NCBI RefSeq assembly: GCF_051131705.1
Contig: NZ_CP180316.1
Coordinates: 1,178,001 to 1,242,000, forward strand
Reading direction: 5' to 3'
Length of the DNA: 64,000 nt
DNA from: Arthrobacter_M sp030063245
Lineage (GTDB): Bacteria > Actinomycetota > Actinomycetes > Actinomycetales > Micrococcaceae
Below, piece by piece: positions 57,919-64,000 of the stretch. The notes beneath the pieces are model-generated. The model worked only from the letters and a program-made list of their open reading frames with translations. It ran no database searches and had not been told where the DNA came from. The position numbers and the translations under genes were made by a program. Within the stretch, counting starts at the first letter, position 1, and the number at the start of each line of letters is the position of its first letter.

Positions 57919-59306
57919 CAGACGATGCACACGCCACACGCGATGCCGGCACGGCAGGCCCCGGCATGGCAGGCCCCGGCATGGCAAGCCCCGGCATGGC
58001 AGGCCCAGTCGGGACAGGCGCCGGCGGGGACGCCTGGCTCGCGCGGTATTCGCACTCCCTGATGGGCGTCTTCGGCACTCCTCAGCGGGTCCTGGTGCGC
58101 GGTAACGGGGCGGTGGTTTGGGACGTGGACGGCAATGAATATCTGGACCTGCTGGGCGGCATCGCCGTCAATGCGCTTGGTCACGCCCACCCGTTCGTGA
58201 CGTCCGTGGTGGCCAGCCAGCTGGCCACACTGGGGCACGTCTCCAACTTCTTCACCAGCCCAACGCAGATCGCCCTGGCCGAGAAGCTGCTCGGGCTCTG
58301 CGGTGCACCGGAGGGGTCCAAGGTGTTCTTTGCCAACTCCGGGACGGAGGCCAACGAGGCGGCCTTCAAGCTGGCGCGCGCCCATGGAAAGGCCCATAGT
58401 CAGCCGGGGGGTCCCGCACGGAGCGTGATTATTGCCCTCGAAGGGGCCTTCCACGGCCGGACCATGGGTGCACTTGCCATGACCGCCAAGTATGCATACC
58501 GCGAACCCTTTGAGCCGATGCCGGCCGGGGTGCTGCACATTCCCTTCAACGACATTGCCGCCCTACGCGACGCCGTCGACGAAACCGTGGCCGCGGTCAT
58601 CCTCGAACCCATCCAGGGGGAGGCGGGTGTGCGCCCGCTCTCGGCCGAATATCTGCAGGCCGCGCGGGAACTCACCCGCGCCGCTGGAGCCCTGCTGATC
58701 CTGGATGAGGTCCAGACCGGCATCGGCCGTACCGGTGAGTGGTTCGCGGGGATCCCGGGAGCTGCCGGGAATGACGGCGGGCCGGGCGCCGACGCGGTGG
58801 ACCTGCCGGACGCCGTCACCCTGGCCAAGGGCCTGGGCGGGGGGTTCCCGATTGGGGCGCTGATCACCATCGGCACCGGGCCCTCGGAGCTGCTTTCCGC
58901 CGGCCAACATGGCACCACGTTCGGCGGCAATCCCGTCGCCACCGCCGCCGCGCTCGCCACCTTGCATGTGATCGAGTCCAGTGATGTGCTCGGCAATGTC
59001 CGCCGGGTGGGGGCTGCGCTCGCGGCTGGCCTGGCCGCCATCGAGGGTGTCACCGAGGTCCGGGCGCATGGCCTGCTGATTGGCTTCGATCTCGGACGCC
59101 CGATGGCGGCGGAGGTGGTTCGGTTGGCCCTGGACGCCGGCTTCATCATCAACGCGCCCCGCCCCGCGACCATCCGGCTGGCGCCGCCGCTCATTCTGAC
59201 CGATTCCCAGGTCCGGCGGTTCCTGACCGCGCTGCCCGCCATTCTCGCCGCCGCGGCACGCAGCATCAGCAGCACCGGCATCAGCACTAAGGGAGAACCA
59301 TCATGA
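57915..59306 (+). CDS. argD: Acetylornithine aminotransferase ArgD
   Basis: A 463-aa PLP enzyme (class III) making N-acetylornithine. YLDLLGGIAVNALGHAHP, FANSGTEANEAAFKLARAHG, EPIQGEAGVRP, LDEVQTGIGRTGEWFA, and Schiff-base Lys in AVTLAKGLGGGFPIGA (about residue 310). The N-terminal ~35 residues are a repetitive GPGMA tail absent from typical ~400-aa ArgD. ATG overlaps argB stop; stop overlaps argF ATG. Confidence 0.97.
   Translation: MTDDAHATRDAGTAGPGMAGPGMASPGMAGPVGTGAGGDAWLARYSHSLMGVFGTPQRVLVRGNGAVVWDVDGNEYLDLLGGIAVNALGHAHPFVTSVVASQLATLGHVSNFFTSPTQIALAEKLLGLCGAPEGSKVFFANSGTEANEAAFKLARAHGKAHSQPGGPARSVIIALEGAFHGRTMGALAMTAKYAYREPFEPMPAGVLHIPFNDIAALRDAVDETVAAVILEPIQGEAGVRPLSAEYLQAARELTRAAGALLILDEVQTGIGRTGEWFAGIPGAAGNDGGPGADAVDLPDAVTLAKGLGGGFPIGALITIGTGPSELLSAGQHGTTFGGNPVATAAALATLHVIESSDVLGNVRRVGAALAAGLAAIEGVTEVRAHGLLIGFDLGRPMAAEVVRLALDAGFIINAPRPATIRLAPPLILTDSQVRRFLTALPAILAAAARSISSTGISTKGEPS
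57948..58007 (+). repeat. In-frame 15-bp repeats in the argD N-terminus
   Basis: Four units of GGCAYGGCARGCCCC, encoding (T/M)A(G/S)PG pentapeptides, in the non-conserved leader of ArgD. Two internal ATG codons per the repeat offer alternative starts without loss of conserved sequence. Confidence 0.92.
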
Positions 59307-60304
59307 CACGCCATTTTCTCGTCGACACGGATCTGTCGCCGGCCGAACAGGGCGAGGTCCTGGCCCTGGCCGCCGCGCTGAAAAAGGAACCCTATTCCCG
59401 CAGCACCTTCGCCGGCTCGGGCGCGGGGCGCAAAACCGTCGCCGTGATCTTTGACAAGACCTCCACGCGCACCCGGGTTTCCTTCGCCACCGGCATTGCG
59501 GATCTCGGCGGGGTGCCGCTGATCATCGGCGCGGGGGATTCGCAGCTGGGACACAAGGAATCCATCGCCGACACCGCCAAGGTCCTCGAACGGATGGTTG
59601 CCGGCATCGTCTGGCGCACTTATGCGCAGTCCGGGCTGGAGGAAATGGCAGCCAATTCCTCGGTGCCGGTGATCAATGCGCTGTCCGATGAGTACCATCC
59701 GTGCCAGCTGCTGGCGGATCTGCTCACGATCCAGGAGCACAAAGGAGCACTGCGCGGCCTGACCCTAACCTACCTGGGGGATGCGGCCAACAACATGGCC
59801 AATTCCTACCTGCTGGCTTGCGTCACCGCGGGCATGCACGTGCGCATTGCCGGCCCGGAAGGGTACCTGCCCGATTCCGCCGTCGTCGCGGCAGCGGAGG
59901 CCCGGGCCGCGGAGACCGGCGGCTCGGTGCTGGTCACCACGGATGCCGCGGCGGCCTGCGCCGGCGCCGACGTGCTGGCCACGGACACTTGGGTTTCGAT
60001 GGGGCAGGAAGACCAGAAAGCCGCGCGGCAGGAGCTGTTCAAGGACTACGCGCTCGACGACGACGCGCTCGCCAAGGCGGCGCCCGACGCAGTCGTCCTG
60101 CACTGCCTGCCCGCGTACCGCGGCTACGAAATCTCCGCCAATGCCATCGACGGGCCGCAGTCCGTGGTCTGGGACGAGGCCGAGAACCGGCTGCACGCGC
60201 AGAAGGCGCTGATGGTCTGGCTCGTGGAACAGTCCGCGCGTCAGGACAATGACGCTCCGGTCACCGGGGCGGAGAAGGCCGCAGCCGGCGGGGCGCCGGC
60301 CTGA
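59303..60304 (+). CDS. argF: Ornithine carbamoyltransferase ArgF
   Basis: A 333-aa transcarbamoylase making citrulline from ornithine and carbamoyl phosphate. Carbamoyl-phosphate loop STRTRVSFATGIADLGG, DEYHPCQLLADLLTI, ornithine-site DTWVSMGQE and Cys loop LHCLPAYRG. The last ~20 residues are a low-complexity extension. ATG overlaps argD stop; stop shares a base with argR ATG. Confidence 0.98.
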   Translation: MTRHFLVDTDLSPAEQGEVLALAAALKKEPYSRSTFAGSGAGRKTVAVIFDKTSTRTRVSFATGIADLGGVPLIIGAGDSQLGHKESIADTAKVLERMVAGIVWRTYAQSGLEEMAANSSVPVINALSDEYHPCQLLADLLTIQEHKGALRGLTLTYLGDAANNMANSYLLACVTAGMHVRIAGPEGYLPDSAVVAAAEARAAETGGSVLVTTDAAAACAGADVLATDTWVSMGQEDQKAARQELFKDYALDDDALAKAAPDAVVLHCLPAYRGYEISANAIDGPQSVVWDEAENRLHAQKALMVWLVEQSARQDNDAPVTGAEKAAAGGAPA

Positions 60305-60843
60305 TGAGCGCCGCCCCCGCCGGTCCCGCTGCCGGGATGCCGGCCACTAAAACCGCCAGACGGGGCCGCATCGTTGCCCTGCTGACGAGCCGACCCGTGC
60401 GGTCACAGGCGGAGCTCGCGGCACTGCTGGCCGATGACGGACTCGTCGTGGGACAGGCAACGCTGTCGCGGGATCTTGTGGAGCTCGGGGCCGTCCGGGT
60501 CCGGGGTGAAGGCGGCACCCTGGTGTATGCACTGCCGCGGGAAGGCGGCGACCGAACCCCGCATTCGGCCGTTTCGCAGGAGCTGCTGGACGCTCGGCTG
60601 ACCAGGCTGTGCGCCGAACTTCTCGTCACGGCCGAGGCGTCGGCGAACATTGTGGTGCTGCGGACCCCACCGGGGGCGGCGAATTTTCTGGCCCTGGCGA
60701 TCGATCATTCGGTGATGCCCACCGTACTGGGCAGCATCGCCGGCGACGACACGGTAATGCTGATCACCCGTGACCCGCAGGGCGGGGCCGACGTTGCCGG
60801 GCGTTTCCTGCAGTTCGCGGCCGAGCCATCGGCGAACTGGTAG
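60304..60843 (+). CDS. argR: Arginine repressor ArgR
   Basis: A 179-aa hexameric repressor. N-terminal winged helix: RRGRIVALLTSRPVRSQAELAALL, VGQATLSRDLVELGAVRV. C-terminal arginine-binding/oligomerisation domain with PPGAANFLALAID and GSIAGDDTVMLITRD, where the Asp pair binds arginine. About 15 extra Ala/Pro residues at the start. It presumably binds the ARG boxes upstream of argC, making the cluster autoregulated. ATG 60304 directly after argF. Confidence 0.97.
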   Translation: MSAAPAGPAAGMPATKTARRGRIVALLTSRPVRSQAELAALLADDGLVVGQATLSRDLVELGAVRVRGEGGTLVYALPREGGDRTPHSAVSQELLDARLTRLCAELLVTAEASANIVVLRTPPGAANFLALAIDHSVMPTVLGSIAGDDTVMLITRDPQGGADVAGRFLQFAAEPSANW

Positions 60844-60907
60844 CCCGCCAGCGCCGGAGCCTTTAACGTAGTTTCAAGATGAATGACACCCAATTGAGGA
60901 GCATGTA

Positions 60908-62113
60908 GTGACTGACCGCATTGTTTTGGCCTACTCCGGTGGCCTGGATACTTCCGTTGCCATCGGCTGGATCGGCGAAGCCACCGGTGCCGAGGTGATC
61001 GCCGTCGCCGTTGACGTCGGGCAGGGCGGTGAATCGCTGGAGACCATCCGCCAGCGCGCCCTCGGCTGTGGCGCCGTTGAGGCCTACGTCGCCGACGCAC
61101 GCGAGGAATTTGCCGACGATTACTGCGTCCCGACGTTGAAGGCCAACGGCTTGTACCAGGGGCACTACCCGCTGGTGTCTGCCATTTCGCGTCCCGTCAT
61201 CGTCAAGCACCTGGTCAAGGCCGCCCGTGAATTCGGTGCCACCACCGTGGCCCATGGCTGCACGGGCAAGGGCAATGACCAGGTCCGCTTCGAGGTGGGT
61301 ATCCAGACCCTGGGCCCGGACCTCAAATGCATCGCGCCCGTCCGCGACCTGGCCCTGACCCGCGACAAGGCGATCGCGTTCGCCGAGGACAAGGGCCTGC
61401 CGATCGAGACGACCAAGAAGAACCCGTATTCGATCGATCAGAACGTCTGGGGCCGGGCCGTGGAAACCGGCTACCTGGAAGACATCTGGAACGGTCCCAC
61501 CAAGGATATTTATGACTACACGGCCACGCCGGAATTCCCGCCGGCACCGGACGAGGTCATCATTTCCTTCGAGCGCGGTGTGCCCGTGGCGGTCGACGGC
61601 GTCAAGCTCTCCGCACTGGCGGTCATCCAGGAACTGAACCGCCGCGCCGGTGCGCAGGGCGTGGGCCGGATCGACGTCGTCGAAGACCGGCTGGTGGGCA
61701 TCAAGAGCCGCGAAATCTACGAAGCCCCCGGCGCCATGGCGCTGATCACCGCGCACAAGCACCTGGAGGACATCACCGTCGAGCGCGAGCAGGCCCGTTT
61801 CAAGGCCACCGTGGGCCAGCGCTGGAGCGAACTTGTCTATGACGGCCAGTGGTTTTCCCCGCTGAAGCGTTCCCTGGACACTTTCATCGAGGACACCCAG
61901 CGGTACGTCACCGGGGACATCCGAATGACCCTGCATGGCGGCGCGGCTGTGGTGGATGGACGCCGTTCCGGGACCTCGCTGTACGACTTCAACCTCGCGA
62001 CCTACGACACCGGGGACACCTTCGATCAGTCCCAGGCCAAGGGCTTCATCGAGCTCTGGGGCATGTCCTCCAAGGTCGCGTCCTCCCGCGACCAGCGCGT
62101 GGCCGGGCAGTAG
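60908..62113 (+). CDS. argG: Argininosuccinate synthase ArgG
   Basis: A 401-aa ATP-pyrophosphatase joining citrulline and aspartate. P-loop VLAYSGGLDTSVAIGWIGE, DVGQGGESLE, VAHGCTGKGNDQVRFE, and SIDQNVWGRAVETG. GTG at 60908 with TGAGGAG upstream. The 64-bp spacer after argR contains TAACGT and an AT-rich GATGAATGACA that could be an internal promoter and half ARG box. Confidence 0.98.
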   Translation: MTDRIVLAYSGGLDTSVAIGWIGEATGAEVIAVAVDVGQGGESLETIRQRALGCGAVEAYVADAREEFADDYCVPTLKANGLYQGHYPLVSAISRPVIVKHLVKAAREFGATTVAHGCTGKGNDQVRFEVGIQTLGPDLKCIAPVRDLALTRDKAIAFAEDKGLPIETTKKNPYSIDQNVWGRAVETGYLEDIWNGPTKDIYDYTATPEFPPAPDEVIISFERGVPVAVDGVKLSALAVIQELNRRAGAQGVGRIDVVEDRLVGIKSREIYEAPGAMALITAHKHLEDITVEREQARFKATVGQRWSELVYDGQWFSPLKRSLDTFIEDTQRYVTGDIRMTLHGGAAVVDGRRSGTSLYDFNLATYDTGDTFDQSQAKGFIELWGMSSKVASSRDQRVAGQ

Positions 62114-62115
62114 CG

Positions 62116-63576
62116 GTGGTTGACCCGAACCCGTCGGCCGGACAGAGCGAGGGTGGGGAGCGCTCGGGGACCAACACGGGTGCGCTCTGGGGTGCCCGGT
62201 TCGCCGGCGCACCGGCGGACGCCCTGGCGGCGCTGAGCAAGTCCACGCACTTTGACTGGCGGCTGGCACTGTACGACATTGCCGGCTCCAAGGCACACGC
62301 CCGCGTGCTGCACCAGGCCGGACTGCTCGACGGCGGCGAGCTGGCCGGCATGCTCGACGCACTGTCCGAGCTGGGCGCGGACGTGGAATCCGGGGCCTAC
62401 ACGGCGGCGGAGTCCGACGAGGATGTCCACGGTTCGCTGGAACGCGGACTGATTGCACGCGCAGGGGTCCAGCTGGGCGGCAAACTCCGTGCCGGTCGCT
62501 CGCGCAATGACCAGATTGCCACGCTGGGCCGGATGTACCTGCGCGACCATGCGCGGATCGTCGCCGGAGGCGTGCTTTCCGTGGTGGATGCCCTAGTCGG
62601 CCAGGCGAAGGCGCACCATGGCGTGGCCATGCCCGGCCGCACCCACCTGCAGCACGCCCAGCCGGTGCTGCTGGGCCATCACCTGCTGGCCCATGCCTGG
62701 GCCTTGCTGCGTGACGTCCAGCGACTGCAGGACTGGGACAAGCGCGCGGCAGTGTCGCCCTATGGATCAGGTGCGCTGGCGGGTTCATCGTTGGGCCTGG
62801 ATCCCAATGCCGTGGCTGCGGAACTGGGCTTTGATTCTGCCACCTGGAATTCGATCGACGGCACCGCCTCCCGCGATGTCTTCGCCGAATTCTCCTGGAT
62901 TGCCGCCATGATCGGGGTGGATTTGTCCCGGATCAGCGAGGAGGTCATCCTCTGGGCCACCAAGGAATTCTCCTTCGTCGCCCTCGACGATTCCTATTCA
63001 ACCGGCTCCTCGATCATGCCGCAGAAGAAGAATCCGGACGTCGCCGAGCTGGCCCGGGGCAAGGCCGGCCGGCTGATCGGTGATCTGACCGGGCTGCTCG
63101 CCACGCTCAAGGGCCTGCCGCTGGCCTACAACCGGGACCTGCAGGAGGATAAGGAACCGGTCTTCGACGCGGCGGATACCCTCGAACTGCTGCTGCCGGC
63201 CGTCTCCGGCATGATCGCCACCCTGGTGTTCAACACCGAGCGGATGCAGTCCTTGGCTCCGCAGGGGTTCGCCCTGGCCACTGACATCGCGGAATGGCTA
63301 GTCCGCCAGGGCGTGCCGTTCCGGGAAGCTCACGAGCTGTCCGGGTCGGCGGTCAAACTGGCGGAGGCCCGCGGTGTCGAGCTGTGGGATCTGACTGACG
63401 GGGAGTACGCCGGGATTTCGGCGCAGCTCACTCCCGAGGTGCGCACCGTCCTGAGCACGGAAGGGTCGCTGAACAGCCGCAGCGCGCAAGGCGGCACGGC
63501 GCCGTCGGCCGTCCTTGCCCAGCTCGATGCCCTCCAGCTCCAGCTCGCTCAGGCGCGTACCTTCCTACACCGATGA
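62116..63576 (+). CDS. argH: Argininosuccinate lyase ArgH
   Basis: A 486-aa fumarase-superfamily lyase giving arginine and fumarate. GALWGARFAGAPADALAALSKS start, RSRNDQIATLGRMYLRD, MPGRTHLQHAQPVLLGHHLLA, and the signature SSIMPQKKNPDVAELARGKAGR with the catalytic Ser. GTG 62116 is 2 bp after the argG stop; the first ~22 residues are unconserved, so a later start is possible. Last gene of the arginine cluster. Confidence 0.97.
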   Translation: MVDPNPSAGQSEGGERSGTNTGALWGARFAGAPADALAALSKSTHFDWRLALYDIAGSKAHARVLHQAGLLDGGELAGMLDALSELGADVESGAYTAAESDEDVHGSLERGLIARAGVQLGGKLRAGRSRNDQIATLGRMYLRDHARIVAGGVLSVVDALVGQAKAHHGVAMPGRTHLQHAQPVLLGHHLLAHAWALLRDVQRLQDWDKRAAVSPYGSGALAGSSLGLDPNAVAAELGFDSATWNSIDGTASRDVFAEFSWIAAMIGVDLSRISEEVILWATKEFSFVALDDSYSTGSSIMPQKKNPDVAELARGKAGRLIGDLTGLLATLKGLPLAYNRDLQEDKEPVFDAADTLELLLPAVSGMIATLVFNTERMQSLAPQGFALATDIAEWLVRQGVPFREAHELSGSAVKLAEARGVELWDLTDGEYAGISAQLTPEVRTVLSTEGSLNSRSAQGGTAPSAVLAQLDALQLQLAQARTFLHR

Positions 63577-63652
63577 ACGTTTGGCGGTGGTGGTTGCGGT
63601 TTGCTGGCGGGCGCCCCCGTTACCCCACCGACCGGCGCTGGGTTGTCTCCGC

Positions 63653-63658
63653 TAGGCT
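63653..63658 (+). promoter_or_regulatory. -10 element of leaderless promoter for the last gene
   Basis: TAGGCT ends 6 nt before the ATG at 63665, the same geometry as upstream of miaB, hisC, the trmH-type gene, argC and marR. Confidence 0.5.
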
Positions 63659-63664
63659 GTCTCC

Positions 63665-64000
63665 ATGACTGAGCCTTCCTCCACCGAACCGTTCACGAGA
63701 CGGCCTTCCAGCGCCAGGATTTCGACTGACGAATTGCTGGCCGATCTCGACGCCGCTGCAGAGATCCTGCTGGCCCAAACCACCGCGCTGACGGAGAACG
63801 AGATCCACGCTCCCTCCGCGCTCCCGGGCTGGACCCGCGGCCACGTGCTGGCCCATTTGAGGGGGGTCGCCAATGCCGTGGCGCGCCAGTGCGAATATGC
63901 CGCCCAAGGTGAAAGTATCGAATTCTACGACGGCGGGTTTGAGGGCAGAACACGCTCGATCGAGGTCGCTGCGGGCAACACGGCCGCGGAACACCTCGCC
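63665..64000 (+). CDS. Maleylpyruvate isomerase/TIGR03083-type protein (partial, runs off the window)
   Basis: The first 112 codons of a protein beginning MTEPSSTEPF. The helix LLADLDAAAEILLAQTTAL and the motif LPGWTRGHVLAHLRGVANAVARQ (about residues 53-75) match the N-terminal DinB-like domain of mycothiol-dependent maleylpyruvate isomerases, whose His in GHVLAH binds zinc. Many homologues are mycothiol-dependent enzymes of unknown substrate. The 3' end lies outside the window, so length and C-terminal domain are unknown. Confidence 0.82.
   Translation, partial: MTEPSSTEPFTRRPSSARISTDELLADLDAAAEILLAQTTALTENEIHAPSALPGWTRGHVLAHLRGVANAVARQCEYAAQGESIEFYDGGFEGRTRSIEVAAGNTAAEHLA

Noticed and set aside
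60863..62788. 641-codon minus-strand ORF opposite argG-argH
   Set aside because: Fully antisense to two certain genes; low-complexity Arg/Pro-rich product.

Overview
The window is high-GC, densely coded DNA from an actinobacterium, most likely the Micrococcaceae (Arthrobacter sensu lato). Support comes from ClgR-like, DUF3046, DUF5302 and PriA-type HisA genes, a LexA box of the CGAAC-N4-GTTCG class, frequent GTG starts, many leaderless promoters, and gene order shared with other actinobacteria (recA-recX-miaB-miaA-dapF-hflX; infC-rpmI-rplT-trmH; pheST-argCJBDFRGH). I saw no rRNA, tRNA, insertion sequence, prophage or CRISPR array.

Region 1 (1-14.98 kb) is DNA repair and tRNA/peptidoglycan housekeeping: a ClgR-like regulator, a MarR regulator, DUF3046, recA-recX with an SOS box, a secreted coiled-coil/lytic-transglycosylase-like protein, miaB, miaA, dapF, an RsmC-like methyltransferase, hflX, dinG, and lexA divergent from an SOS-type LysM membrane protein with two LexA boxes between them. 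Region 2 (15.1-21.7 kb) is histidine synthesis (hisC, hisB, hisH, an unlisted 53-aa membrane protein, priA), then an SseB-like protein, an MFS transporter and a DUF1844 protein. Region 3 (22.0-25.0 kb) is the IF3/L35/L20 operon, with an ATT start for infC, followed by a TrmH-type rRNA methyltransferase.

Region 4 (25.1-49.5 kb) looks like an accessory block inserted between the trmH-type gene and pheST. It carries a GlsB-type membrane protein, a cation-diffusion transporter, an MFS exporter, a MutT-like Nudix enzyme, DUF5302, ackA-pta, an Rv2578c-type radical SAM protein, an acyl-CoA ligase, a second Nudix enzyme, and a TetR regulator divergent from a tightly overlapping operon of about 11.4 kb. 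That operon encodes a family-5 ABC importer (lipoprotein, two permeases, fused double ATPase), an SDR with an enoyl-CoA-reductase-like active site, an NDP-forming acyl-CoA synthetase, an acyl-CoA dehydrogenase, an enoyl-CoA hydratase and an alpha/beta hydrolase. Two near-perfect 18-bp palindromes in the divergent promoter region are probable TetR operators. This is the best candidate in the window for an uncharacterised uptake-and-degradation system.

Region 5 (49.6-64.0 kb) is pheS-pheT, a quinone oxidoreductase flanked by two ~60-bp inverted repeats, the complete arginine cluster argCJBDFRGH, and the start of a mycothiol/maleylpyruvate-isomerase-type protein cut by the window edge.

Two themes cut across regions. 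First, at least seven genes have a TANNNT -10 element ending 6-7 nt before the start codon, implying leaderless transcripts. Second, short tandem repeats (15, 16 or 18 bp) recur, both between genes (9 copies at 9.4 kb, 10 copies at 19.7 kb) and in frame inside infC, argC and argD, suggesting active minisatellite formation.
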